Positions 10,701 to 19,083 of a stretch of 64,000 bases of DNA are shown in pieces. Position 1 is the stretch's first letter. Every line of letters begins with the position of its first letter. The DNA is from Teredinibacter haidensis. GTDB lineage: Bacteria > Pseudomonadota > Gammaproteobacteria > Pseudomonadales > Cellvibrionaceae. Position numbers and translations under genes: made by a program. Where the stretch lies: the NCBI RefSeq assembly GCF_014211975.1, contig NZ_CP060084.1:1612001-1676000 (forward strand). The letters run 5' to 3'. A model generated the notes under the pieces. It was not told the DNA's origin. It saw only the letters and a program-made list of their open reading frames with translations, and searched no databases.

Positions 10701-11864
10701 ATAGCTATCCGCTATATTCGCGACATCTTCAGCACCGAGATGCCTTGCAAGACCCGAACAGATTTTAAATAGCTCGACAGCGCGAGTTCTAAGCACTATA
10801 GATTCAGAATCATCTGCCAGTGGAAACCTATCTGCCGCGAAGGGAATATAAGTCAACACACTCTCACGGAGCTCAACGGCCTGAATTGCGTTTACCAAGA
10901 ACGTAAATGCAGAAAGCTGAGCCAGCGCTGGAGACATAGACAAGGATTCATCGCCTACAGACTTTACAACATTTAAAGCCTTTTCCCATTGATGCTCTGA
11001 GAGTAACGCAGAAACTAAAACAACTTTTCCATCGTTATCTAAGTCCTGAACACTTAAACCTGCACCGTCAAGCCAGTCAAAAGCAGCTTCGTTTCCCTCC
11101 ACTGTTTTTTTAACCATGAAGAAGGCGGCATAATTCGATGGGCCACTTGCCTTAAACAAACCAGACGCCGCCTCTACATCGTTCGATCCAATCGCATCAA
11201 AAAAGGCCTGTGCTATTACCGCCTCCTCCGTTTGGCACAGTTTTTTAGAGCTTGATAACCAGCTTTTCGCCTGCTCAACTCTTTCCCCCACGCACAAGTA
11301 CCTTGCCAGTAGTGCCAGTGTCTTGGCTTTTGCTTGAGGGGTGCCGCCGGACAACTCTCCATCAATAACGCTTTCTGCTAAAGCGATCGCCTTTTCTTCC
11401 TTAGGAAACGAACCGAAAAATCGCAGTGAGGTAATTTCGTGAGCAAGCTTCTCTATTTTTTCGTCTTGAAGGTGTTGAGCTGTAAACCATGCGCTTCGAA
11501 TTTTATCAACTACCAAATCTGCTGTTTGTTTTGGATGATCCTTGACGACATCCAGTAGCTTTTTTTCGCTGTCCTGGCGCATTGATTTAACTTGAAGCCA
11601 GACATCAATCAAATAAATCACAATACTTAAGCCGATTAGCACCCAGCCAGTTATGTACATTGGAGTAGATATTGACCCGCTATATTCTGGAAGAACCTTC
11701 TGATTACTCAAAAACCAATTTAGAATATCCAGCCACAAAGGAGGATTAAGGATACTTATTCCTGTCAATAACAGAGGCACACTTAATGCTTTCGCTAATG
11801 AAGGTCTAAATAGTGCAACCAAAAATTTTATGTTTTCCCGCACAACGTCCCAACCAGTGTTCAT
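7761..11864 (-). CDS. Membrane-anchored TPR-type protein with PIN-like nuclease region
   Basis: The 1367-residue protein starts with a hydrophobic N-terminus: two membrane segments near residues 24-40 and 69-88. A long helical region (about 100-820) follows, of the tetratricopeptide type. Around residue 848 the motif IAIDASSALV followed by a GDELACMLEEA segment looks like the first acidic residues of a PIN domain. A second set, ILFLDSLSITYL (about 1025) and CDAALIDDRFMNRH (about 1133), looks like another PIN-like core with its paired C-terminal aspartates. PIN domains are RNases of toxins and conflict systems. The gene leads a two-gene operon and is divergent from a broken XRE regulator 62 bp away. 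A defence or stress-suicide role is inferred from this architecture and the mobile context. The PIN call comes from motifs only. Confidence 0.7.
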   Translation of the reverse strand: MNTGWDVVRENIKFLVALFRPSLAKALSVPLLLTGISILNPPLWLDILNWFLSNQKVLPEYSGSISTPMYITGWVLIGLSIVIYLIDVWLQVKSMRQDSEKKLLDVVKDHPKQTADLVVDKIRSAWFTAQHLQDEKIEKLAHEITSLRFFGSFPKEEKAIALAESVIDGELSGGTPQAKAKTLALLARYLCVGERVEQAKSWLSSSKKLCQTEEAVIAQAFFDAIGSNDVEAASGLFKASGPSNYAAFFMVKKTVEGNEAAFDWLDGAGLSVQDLDNDGKVVLVSALLSEHQWEKALNVVKSVGDESLSMSPALAQLSAFTFLVNAIQAVELRESVLTYIPFAADRFPLADDSESIVLRTRAVELFKICSGLARHLGAEDVANIADSYVLWLELRNSETYEQAKAQLQSYFISYTQKTLEYLPLAFAFGIDIDYESIENEVDRRTALSHGNDPILGLARFVLAHTKKSFPAVVEYIASHRHQMKKAVNPVAVGMLEIEALARSGLVDDAEQLLQKIEGSGAPEAEVRSLKNIIESAKGKDPVALAINQYQQSKATNDLSHLVNLLERENLGDRYYSYCRELFDRTGQESDAIRVCNAASSLGKFSELHQFLSDKKDLVKRSEGLQAHWAWSLFRKGDLSGAHEQIALLRQSKSQLLDLKTLEINLSIFGGDWESLSVFVEDSWNSREELKADDLLQAAQLAKAVSPGRARQIVEFCTGKYTEDPQVLAASYFTATTMGWEDNQKTSEWLNKAMVLSNDDGPLHRASLEDLNEMMSEAREKNEKVYKAYIDGDAPVYTVAELLNRTMSDFYLVQPQENKSAKDIRRKNLVPIFHGARSDQITDSETIAIDASSALVMEDIGQLHHLFDCFKRIVIPHSFMRWLFEEKQKVAFHQPSQIEKAKYFERLVSDGRISVFHPKTINNPGLALDVGDELACMLEEAHANPTNESQALVVCSCPVYKVGGSFREVEVDLSSFNHSVISCTQLIKKLEGLAVITEAQCGKALNYLRQHEKEWPTDLEVASGAILFLDSLSITYLMTVEMLDKLSEAGFEVYVFKGERDRYRSLINYDSTIELADSKIENIRKLFSNGLTSGKVILAEMPLNKNQVAVASKNNYARPTEELFETLKVCDAALIDDRFMNRHRNITFDGRTVPIFTSLDFIDTLHHKGLISQEQKLDARTSLREFGFEFVGISAEELEYHLNHSVMVNGEFKPTKQLKLIRENLLLIRISGLVQLPRDAQWLHETTKTIAQAIRAQWSADIPLELSRVRSCWLYELMGYREWAQTHQIRGDGGMAYLGEVLKVNSMLIAPESLSDEQKDGYKAWLDEFVLGPLRDIDPWSFKNVVDSMKQQVKSISQHSTLEEELDG

Positions 11865-11926
11865 GGTGGTCTAATTCCTTCCTGAGGGTATTTTCTTATT
11901 CAATGGCTTAAGGCTGCAGTATCGTC

Positions 11927-12279
11927 ATGACCCCACTCGGCCGCAAGCTCGAACAGCTTCGACGAAGCCATGGTCTTCAGCAATCACGAACGCTGCAGAA
12001 GCAAGGATTCAGTCTTGTTACAACTCCGCCATGGCGAATGGACATAAAGGCCCACCACTCTTAAGCGTATTCAACCAGCTTACCCAAGTTCTCACACTTT
12101 CAGAAGAAGAAAGGTGCAATTTGTGGCGCGCAACCAACTCTGTGCCAAGTATTATCGAGCAACACACCAACATTAAGCTAAGCAATAAAGAATTTGACAA
12201 CTTAGCAAGCTATTTTGAAAAAGTTAAAGATATTGAAATACCTGATGACATTATCAAATATCGGGATGATAACAACTAG
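11927..12279 (+). pseudogene. Frameshifted XRE-family transcriptional regulator
   Basis: ATG at 11927 starts MTPLGRKLEQLRRSHGLQQ, a typical first half of a Cro/C1 helix-turn-helix. The reading then needs a one-base shift near 11965-11975 to continue as SAITNAAEARIQ... and GHKGPPLLSVFNQLTQVLTL with a SEEER motif, the usual second half of this family, ending at 12279. Joined, it would be about 117 residues. As sequenced neither frame gives a whole HTH. It is divergent from the TPR/PIN-like operon and may have been its repressor. A sequencing error is the other explanation. Confidence 0.65.
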
Positions 12280-12328
12280 AATAATAAATTATTATACATC
12301 CAGTAGTGCCAGTTAAAAAGCAACGTTG

Positions 12329-13645
12329 TCATGAAAAAATCTCGACAACCTTGTACTCCAGTCTTCGTCTAAGCGACACAGCCTGAAAAAGTGACGGTCG
12401 ATTCCCCTCTCGGCGACTAGATGATTCTGGGCTAAATATTTCGCTGTTTAACTCGGAGCCAATAATCGATTCGAGTCTATTATCGTGAGATTCCTCGGCA
12501 ATAGGTATGTACTTATCATGTACTGTTCTATCAGGTATTATTAAGCCTTTGTACTTAAATAGATCGTTTACTTCTACCATCCTACGATCAAAAGAGACGT
12601 ACATCGGAAAACAGAAAAATTCGGCTTCTGGATATATCCCTTCCGGGATAAACTCATAGTTTTTAGCTTTTTCTTTAGTCGCAGAGCCTCGTTCGACATT
12701 TCTGATTAGAATAAAATCCCATGCCATTCCATTAACAATAGAAGCAATTTTTGCAGGCTTTGCGTTTCTGTTAACCGGCTCAAAAAAACTGAGTGATTCC
12801 CCATAAAGCCAAAGAGTGCACACTATAAGTTCTCGATAAAATATACCAGAAAGGGTTCTATCACAAAATTTGACCAACCCTATCACTTTTTCTTCTTTGG
12901 AAATCTCGCTATATCGAAGCTGAATAGTTTTCAATATCAAACAAGCGATGAGCGTCTGGAGATATTCCCTTTCCTCAAGATCTTGTACGAAGGTATCATT
13001 TGAGAATAGAGACATTGATCCTTCAACTCTCTCCCTAAGCGTATCATTAGAGTACTCATACCTAACATCACCAGCTTCCTTAAAATATTCTTTATTCGCA
13101 TCTGAAAACTTGTTCAATGCAAATAGTTGGTCTCTAATTGATTTTTCCTCACCAGCCAAAAAATTCCCGTAGTTTTCATAAATAAAGAACGTAAAATCAA
13201 GCATCACATCTGCATCGTACAGATCCGAAATCAGGTTTTTAAAGCTCTGACCAAGATCACTATTAATAAACTTCCTTTTCTCCGGTTTTTTTTGCTTTAA
13301 GTCGCTGATGTATCTGAGTGCGTATTTGGCAATTTGCGTGTCAAGATATGCGATGGGGACGGAGGGAATTACAGCTCGATCACTTGTGAATACTTCTCGC
13401 ATAATTTTTTCGTTGAAATAATAAACATTTTTCTTAGAAAAAATGCTTCGCACATGATACTGCCCCTGTTCAATAGCTCCAGAAATCGGCTTAAGGGGCG
13501 ATTGAGATCCGATATCATCAAAGCCATAGACAACCGTTGCGCCTTTTAAAATGGCTCTGTTTTTATGCCATGCAGTAAAAACACCATCGAAGTCTCTGGC
13601 TTGTTTAAATTCATTCACTAAAATTGCTACGTCTTCCTGCCTCAT
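12329..13645 (-). CDS. Large protein of unknown function, possibly PIN-like
   Basis: The 438-residue protein has no signal peptide. I do not recognise the family. Two spots hint at a divergent PIN-like fold: PSVPIAYLDTQIAKYALRYI near residue 95 (a hydrophobic strand ending in Asp) and, near the C-terminus, NGMAWDFILIR followed by FPMYVSFDRRMVEV, which resembles the closing acidic strand. The rest is helical and charged. It is in the same mobile element as the TPR/PIN-like operon, transcribed the same way but about 460 bp upstream of it, with the broken XRE gene between. The nuclease idea is a weak inference. Confidence 0.6.
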   Translation of the reverse strand: MRQEDVAILVNEFKQARDFDGVFTAWHKNRAILKGATVVYGFDDIGSQSPLKPISGAIEQGQYHVRSIFSKKNVYYFNEKIMREVFTSDRAVIPSVPIAYLDTQIAKYALRYISDLKQKKPEKRKFINSDLGQSFKNLISDLYDADVMLDFTFFIYENYGNFLAGEEKSIRDQLFALNKFSDANKEYFKEAGDVRYEYSNDTLRERVEGSMSLFSNDTFVQDLEEREYLQTLIACLILKTIQLRYSEISKEEKVIGLVKFCDRTLSGIFYRELIVCTLWLYGESLSFFEPVNRNAKPAKIASIVNGMAWDFILIRNVERGSATKEKAKNYEFIPEGIYPEAEFFCFPMYVSFDRRMVEVNDLFKYKGLIIPDRTVHDKYIPIAEESHDNRLESIIGSELNSEIFSPESSSRREGNRPSLFQAVSLRRRLEYKVVEIFS

Positions 13646-13679
13646 ATTGAAATATCCATATAAAACAATTACTTATGAC

Positions 13680-13827
13680 TGCCAAGTTATGGGTTTATTA
13701 TCTGCTGTTTATGCCATTATATAGGTGAACTGGGTCAAACCCGCTATCCATTTCGAACACACTGGTCAATTTTTAGCCCAATCTTGCCAAAATATGGGTG
13801 AACGGGCCTGCCAAGAAATGGGTGAAT
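13680..13827 (+). repeat. Four direct copies of the end motif, right side
   Basis: Copies of TGCCAANNTATGGGTGAAY start at 13680 (TGCCAAGTTATGGGTTTA), 13712 (TGCCATTATATAGGTGAAC), 13785 (TGCCAAAATATGGGTGAAC) and 13809 (TGCCAAGAAATGGGTGAAT). The last runs into the right tip. Such repeated end motifs are typical binding sites for IS21-like or Mu/Tn7-like DDE transposases. No gene lies in 13646-14069. Confidence 0.7.
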
Positions 13828-13832
13828 CCACA
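13810..13832 (+). repeat. Right terminal inverted repeat of cargo transposon
   Basis: It ends ATGGGTGAATCCACA and is followed by TGCG, matching the TGCG before the left tip. It is inverted relative to 5552-5574. Confidence 0.7.
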
Positions 13833-14033
13833 TGCGCTCTTCGAGCCAGTTTACCTATCACAGCAAGCTTCCGAAAATAACGTCCCTATGCCCCCTTATA
13901 CCGATTAAACCCTGCGATTCCCCTCATTATAACGGCTGGGTCTTGCGTTGCCTTACGTGCCATCAGAATGGGTTTCTCCGCTATCAAAACTGAAAAATTC
14001 ACTTGCCTGCGGGCATTTTTAGCATTAAAGTTT

Positions 14034-14051
14034 ACTGAACGTTCGTTAAGT
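14034..14051. promoter_or_regulatory. Probable TetR-family operator
   Basis: ACTGAACGTTCGTTAAGT is an imperfect 18-bp palindrome ending 18 bp before the TetR start codon. Its core TGAACGTTCGTTA is like operators of AcrR/TetR repressors, so the operon is probably autoregulated through it. Confidence 0.65.
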
Positions 14052-14069
14052 TAACTGGTGGGATGATAA

Positions 14070-14705
14070 ATGGCGAAGCAATCAAGAACCAATATTAGGG
14101 ACAGCATTCTGGAGGCCAGCACTGTACTTTTTTCAAAAAAAGGATACAGCGGTGTTTCGATGAGAGACGTTGCCCAACACTTGGGTTGTACACCGGCGGC
14201 CTTGTATTACCACTTTAAAGACAAGGACCAGCTGTACCTGGGCGTGATTCAGCATGTTTGCCACGGTGTTTCTGCTAGCTTGAAGCGTGCTAAAGATTCT
14301 CACGGTGAACCCTGGGATCAGCTATCTGCCGTTTTAACGGAACTCATCAGAACCCTTTCCGCCAACGAAAGTTTTTGGCGGCTACTACAGCAAATATTAA
14401 TGGATGAGAATGAGGAAAGAATGCGTCAACTTGGCAACAGCGTATTCCATGATATTTTTTCCATATTTTACGATCTAGCCAGCAAGATAGGCCCGCATTT
14501 AGACCCTCATCAACTGACAATTTCCATGATGAGCTTATGCCTTTTCCCTTTTCAAAGTGCTAATGCTGCTAGCTTCCTGCCTGGATTTGATCCAACCAAT
14601 CTTCAACCCGATAAGTTGAGTAGCCATGTGCTCAACTTTATATCTCTCGGCATTAACGATGATGCCACTAACACGTTAAGTCTGAAAAACAGGAAACCCA
14701 AATGA
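14070..14705 (+). CDS. TetR/AcrR-family transcriptional repressor of the efflux operon
   Basis: The 211-residue protein has a classic N-terminal TetR helix-turn-helix (residues about 8-55: SILEASTVLFSKKGYSGVSM, then CTPAALYYHFKDKDQLY). The C-terminal half is the ligand-binding domain. It is the first gene of a four-gene operon in which every junction overlaps by 4 bp, and its stop overlaps the adaptor start. It likely represses the pump until a substrate binds. The palindrome at 14034-14051 is the probable operator. Confidence 0.9.
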   Translation: MAKQSRTNIRDSILEASTVLFSKKGYSGVSMRDVAQHLGCTPAALYYHFKDKDQLYLGVIQHVCHGVSASLKRAKDSHGEPWDQLSAVLTELIRTLSANESFWRLLQQILMDENEERMRQLGNSVFHDIFSIFYDLASKIGPHLDPHQLTISMMSLCLFPFQSANAASFLPGFDPTNLQPDKLSSHVLNFISLGINDDATNTLSLKNRKPK

Positions 14706-15796
14706 CTAGATTTGTATTGTCTGCGGCTTTATTGGTTGCCCTAGCAGGTTGTGATCAACAACAGAACCAATATCTCACTGACGCTACAGAACAACAACTT
14801 GTGATGCTTGTAGAGGTAAAAACAGGAGTGCCGCTGGAGTATTCAACGGTTGGTACTGTGGTATCAGATCAACAGCTAGATATTACTTCCCGGCTTACGG
14901 GTTACATTAAGAAAATCTCTGTAAAGGAAGGGGATAAAGTCGAACAGGGACAAATTCTGGTGCGACTGGATAGCGCCGACATCGATGGTGCCATTCACCA
15001 GGCAAGCGCAGCAGCGAGCACCGCACAGGCTGCATTTAATGATGCTCAGCTCGATTTTGAAAAGTTTCAAAATTTACTGCAGCGAGGCAGTGCTTCCGAC
15101 AATGAATTCCGCAAAATAAAATTGAAACGTGACGCGGCTAAGGAAATGCTGAACTCTACTAAAGCAGCACTTTCCGCGGCCAAGGCGCAATTGAATTACA
15201 TCGATATTAAAGCACCGGTAAGTGGCTATGTTATTGCCAAAATAAAACACGAGGGCGATATGGCGTTGCCCGGTGTTCCAATCCTCGCCATCCAGTCACG
15301 GGGTGGCATGTTGTTTCAGACCTATATCACCGAAGATTTTATGGCTTCTGTTGCCCCCGGAATGCAGGTTCAGGTCAGGCTTGACCAAAACCCCCAAAGC
15401 CACACCGGAGCCGTTACCCATCTAGTACCTGCGGCAGATCCAGTGACGCACAGTTATCTGGCAAAAATCAGTTTGCCGAATGACGCCAAACTAATGTCAG
15501 GCATGTTTGGGCGCGCGACGTTTCGCATCAGCACAAAAAATGAACCTTATATTCCGGAGAATACTCTGGTCGAACGCGGCGGTCTTAAAGGCGTTTTTGT
15601 GGTCGACAGTGACAGCATTGTCCGCTTCCATTGGTTGCGTCTCGGCAGACGTTGGGATGACAACATTGAAGTAACCGCAGGCCTAAGCGGCGGCGAAATG
15701 ATTGTGTCGGATACCGCATCGAGACTCCGGGATGGCGAAAAAGTAACGGTTACCGAAAGCGTAGAAAAAGTATTGGTTACTGAGGCTCCAAAATGA
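14702..15796 (+). CDS. RND efflux periplasmic adaptor (membrane fusion) lipoprotein
   Basis: This 364-residue protein starts with a lipoprotein signal (LLVALAGC, lipobox cysteine near residue 16). It contains the two halves of the lipoyl/barrel-sandwich domain (YIKKISVKEGDKVEQGQILV and LNYIDIKAPVSGYVIAKIKHEGD) around an alpha-helical hairpin, then the beta-barrel and membrane-proximal domains. It would link the inner-membrane RND pump to the outer-membrane channel in the periplasm. Start and stop overlap both neighbours (ATGA junctions), which supports the ATG chosen. Confidence 0.93.
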   Translation: MTRFVLSAALLVALAGCDQQQNQYLTDATEQQLVMLVEVKTGVPLEYSTVGTVVSDQQLDITSRLTGYIKKISVKEGDKVEQGQILVRLDSADIDGAIHQASAAASTAQAAFNDAQLDFEKFQNLLQRGSASDNEFRKIKLKRDAAKEMLNSTKAALSAAKAQLNYIDIKAPVSGYVIAKIKHEGDMALPGVPILAIQSRGGMLFQTYITEDFMASVAPGMQVQVRLDQNPQSHTGAVTHLVPAADPVTHSYLAKISLPNDAKLMSGMFGRATFRISTKNEPYIPENTLVERGGLKGVFVVDSDSIVRFHWLRLGRRWDDNIEVTAGLSGGEMIVSDTASRLRDGEKVTVTESVEKVLVTEAPK

Positions 15797-18700
15797 GCGA
15801 CAGTAAACTTAATTTTGCAGGACGTTTGGCCCAAACCTTTGTCACCTCCAAACTAACGCTGCTGCTAATGCTGACATGCACTCTTTTGGGCGTTTTCGCC
15901 GTTTACACAACACCCAGAGAAGAAAACCCACAGATCTCAATGCCTGCAGCCATGGTGCAGGTGATGCTGCCCGGAGCTTCTCCTGCAGAAGTTGAAGCTC
16001 AGATAATCCGCCCACTGGAGAGCATTGTTAATCAAATCCCCGGCGTCGATCATACCTATGCCACGGCAATGAATTCGGTCGGCGTTCTGATGGTCCAGTT
16101 CAATGTCGGGGAAGACAAAGAAAAATCCCTTGTCAAACTTTATGACCGGGTATTGGGCGAGCGCAACAAATTACCGCCATCGGCGGGACAACCGCAGATC
16201 CACAGTGCCGATGCTGATGATGTGCCAGTGGTTACGGTTACCCTGGCGTCAGAAAAATATGACGACTATGCGATGAAACGCATCGCCGATAGGATGATAG
16301 AAGGATTGCTCAGCCTTGAATCCGTCTCCACAACGTACGTCCGTGGCGGCCGTGACCGCGAACTGAGAATTGAACTTGATCCCCAGCGTATGCAGGCCTA
16401 TGGCGTAACATTTGATCAGATCCGGCTGCTGATCAGCGCAGATAATATCTCATCGCCGCTCGGGTCACTGGTGCAGTCGGGAAGTGTGCATAACGTGACG
16501 TTTGATGGCTTTATCTCTTCGGCGAATGAACTCAATCATCTCGTGGTGGGACACTATCAAAACCGACCGTTATATTTAGGTGATGTAGCCCAAATCGTTG
16601 ATGGCCCAGACGAGCAGCGCAGCCAAGTCAGTCGTTTTGCCTATGGCCCCGCCAACGCAAAATTCGGCCACACAGAACAACCAGAAATACCCGCTATCAC
16701 TCTCGCAATTGCCAAAAAACACGGTACGAATGCCGTATTTTTTGCACGAGATGTTATACAGCGAATAGAACGCATGAAGCACCAGCTTGTCCCTGAAGGC
16801 ATCGATGTGGTGGTCACCCGCAATGATGGCAAAAAAGCTGATGATGCGGTAAATACTTTAATAGAACACCTTGGCATCGCAGTGCTGGCAGTATTTGTCG
16901 TGACCGCATTATTTCTTGGTTTTAAGGAAGCGCTGATCGTCGGAATCACCGTACCGATGATCTTGGCATTAACGCTGGCAGCGGTGAATTTTGCCGGGTT
17001 GACCATTAATAGAGTGACACTGTTTGGTTTAATTTTGTCACTGGGACTGTTAGTAGATGCGGCCATTGTCGTCATCGAAAATATCCACCGAAATTACACC
17101 AACCTCAACGGCCGCAGTAAGTCATGGGTGTCGGTAATCTCTGTCAATGAAATTGGCAACCCTACTAATCTGGCCACTCTAGCGGTAATGACTGTATTTT
17201 ATTCGCTAATCCCCGCCCTCACGGGTATGCCAAAGCAATATTTCTACCCCATTGGATTTACCGTTCCGGTTGCCATGGCCGCCTCCCTGCTGGTCGCTTA
17301 TAGCATAGTGCCGTGGGCAGCTAACCGCTGGGTAAAAGCGGGTGGGCATACCGCAGGCGACACCCCATCATCATCGCGACTGTCCCGTTTCTACTACGCT
17401 GCCGTTGCGCCGATTATCGACTGCAGAAAATTGCGTAACAAAGTCTTAATTGCGGTAGCACTGGCGATGGCCCTATCACTGCTGCAACCTCTTTGGCAAT
17501 TCATTCGTCCTGCAGGAGTCTCGGGCCCACAATCTTGGCTCGGCGTTGAGATGAGCCTACTCCCGAAAGACAACAAGAACACCTTCAATATTACGATCGA
17601 TATGCCCGAAAGCACCCCGCTGGAAGTCACCGACCGCCTCGTACGCAATGTCGGAGAAATCCTGCGCACGGTTCCGGAGGTATTGAATTATCAGAGCTGG
17701 CTGGGCGAAACAGGAGTGCCCGATTTCAACAGTATGCTACGGGGCAACAGTAATAAAACCGGCCCTCATGTAGCGGCCATACGAGTCAATATCACGGACA
17801 AAAAAAGCAGAAAAACATCGTCAATTGTACTTGCCAGGGAATTACGTAAGCAGCTAGCAGCGCTAAACACCAACTATCCGGGAGCAACCATCCAAGTAGT
17901 AGAAGACCCGCCAGGCCCACCGGTACGAGCAACAATACTGGCAGAGATTTACAGTCAAGATTTAGAACAACTGCGGACAGTGTCCAACAACGTTAGACAG
18001 CAGTTCAGAAACACCTATGACATGGTGGAAACCAACTCATCAGAAGTCAGCGATGTAAAGCAGTATCGATTAACACTAGACCGTGAAAAGGCGGCTTTGT
18101 CGGGCATCACTAGCGCCCAGGTAGCCGTAGCGTTACGGCGGCTGATAAACGGTGAACAACTGGGCGTTGCCCACATTGAAGGCGAGCGAAACCCGCTGCC
18201 GATTCAATTGCAAATACCCCAACGTTATCAGATCGATCCCGCACTATTGTCTGGCATAACGTTGATGAATCCCCAAGGATCGCGTATTCCATTATCAACC
18301 TTGGTTAAAGTCCATCAGGATATAGCCGATTACCCCATCCAGCATAAAGATGGTGTGCGTGTAAGCATCGTTGGCGGAGAGCTTGGCCACACAGCCCCGG
18401 CGTATGCCGTATTGGAGCTGAACCAACACCTTAACAATATGGACTTAGCGAATGGCGAACAGTTAACAACCGGAAATTTAGGTTTTGAAGAAACGGTTCC
18501 AGATCTAACCAAAGGAAAATTCCAGCTGTTATGGGGCGGTGAAATCAGAATGACCTTAAATGCTTACCGCGATTTGATTGCAGCACTAACAATGGCCTTA
18601 TCGGCGATATTTCTGATCTTGGTTGCCTACTATCGTTCCTTTTTACTGCCTGTTATTGCCATGGCTGCGATCCCGCTGGGACTTGTGGGAATATTTCCAG

Positions 18701-19083
18701 GACACTGGTTACTGCATCAACAATTTTCGGCATCTTCGTTAGTGGGCATTGTAGCTCTGGCCGGAATCGTGGTGCGAAACTCACTGCTATTAATTGATTT
18801 TGTTATCGACTACCTGCAAAAAGGAATGCCATTACGGCAAGCCATCTTACAAGCCGGGGCGGTAAGGCTACGGCCAATCTTATTGACAGCGCTGGCCATC
18901 ATCTTCGGCAGTATGGTCATGTTAACCGACCCTGTTTTCAGTGGCCTGGCGATATCACTGATCTTCGGCACCCTGTCCTCAACAGTGCTCACACTGGTCA
19001 TTGTTCCCCTGCTTCTATATCTGTTTTACAGCCGCTACCCAATTGTCGAACAAGCAGATTCTAAACAGGAGGCAATGTCATGA
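15793..19083 (+). CDS. RND-family multidrug/solute efflux transporter
   Basis: The 1096-residue protein is a full-length HAE1-like RND pump with 12 membrane helices and two large periplasmic loops. Visible marks are the N-terminal TPREENPQI segment, the SLGLLVDAAIVVIENIHRN stretch in helix 4 with the proton-relay aspartate, and VGIVALAGIVVRNSLLLIDF in the second half. It uses the proton gradient to export compounds through the adaptor and the TolC-like channel encoded on either side. The substrate cannot be read from sequence. Confidence 0.95.
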   Translation: MSDSKLNFAGRLAQTFVTSKLTLLLMLTCTLLGVFAVYTTPREENPQISMPAAMVQVMLPGASPAEVEAQIIRPLESIVNQIPGVDHTYATAMNSVGVLMVQFNVGEDKEKSLVKLYDRVLGERNKLPPSAGQPQIHSADADDVPVVTVTLASEKYDDYAMKRIADRMIEGLLSLESVSTTYVRGGRDRELRIELDPQRMQAYGVTFDQIRLLISADNISSPLGSLVQSGSVHNVTFDGFISSANELNHLVVGHYQNRPLYLGDVAQIVDGPDEQRSQVSRFAYGPANAKFGHTEQPEIPAITLAIAKKHGTNAVFFARDVIQRIERMKHQLVPEGIDVVVTRNDGKKADDAVNTLIEHLGIAVLAVFVVTALFLGFKEALIVGITVPMILALTLAAVNFAGLTINRVTLFGLILSLGLLVDAAIVVIENIHRNYTNLNGRSKSWVSVISVNEIGNPTNLATLAVMTVFYSLIPALTGMPKQYFYPIGFTVPVAMAASLLVAYSIVPWAANRWVKAGGHTAGDTPSSSRLSRFYYAAVAPIIDCRKLRNKVLIAVALAMALSLLQPLWQFIRPAGVSGPQSWLGVEMSLLPKDNKNTFNITIDMPESTPLEVTDRLVRNVGEILRTVPEVLNYQSWLGETGVPDFNSMLRGNSNKTGPHVAAIRVNITDKKSRKTSSIVLARELRKQLAALNTNYPGATIQVVEDPPGPPVRATILAEIYSQDLEQLRTVSNNVRQQFRNTYDMVETNSSEVSDVKQYRLTLDREKAALSGITSAQVAVALRRLINGEQLGVAHIEGERNPLPIQLQIPQRYQIDPALLSGITLMNPQGSRIPLSTLVKVHQDIADYPIQHKDGVRVSIVGGELGHTAPAYAVLELNQHLNNMDLANGEQLTTGNLGFEETVPDLTKGKFQLLWGGEIRMTLNAYRDLIAALTMALSAIFLILVAYYRSFLLPVIAMAAIPLGLVGIFPGHWLLHQQFSASSLVGIVALAGIVVRNSLLLIDFVIDYLQKGMPLRQAILQAGAVRLRPILLTALAIIFGSMVMLTDPVFSGLAISLIFGTLSSTVLTLVIVPLLLYLFYSRYPIVEQADSKQEAMS

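Larger units (their letters stand above)
5552..13832. mobile_element. 8.3-kb cargo transposon with IS21-like TG...CA ends and no transposase
   Basis: The left tip (5552-5574) and right tip (13810-13832) are inverted copies of each other, 19 of 23 bases identical, with 15 identical bases at the outer end (TGTGGATTCACCCAT). They begin 5'-TG and end CA-3'. The same four bases, TGCG, flank the element on both sides (5548-5551 and 13833-13836), as a target duplication would. Further partial copies of the end motif lie just inside both tips, as is known for IS21-family elements. Inside are three large genes and a broken XRE regulator, but no istA/istB or other transposase. It would need a transposase supplied in trans, or is a decayed element. 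Confidence 0.65.
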
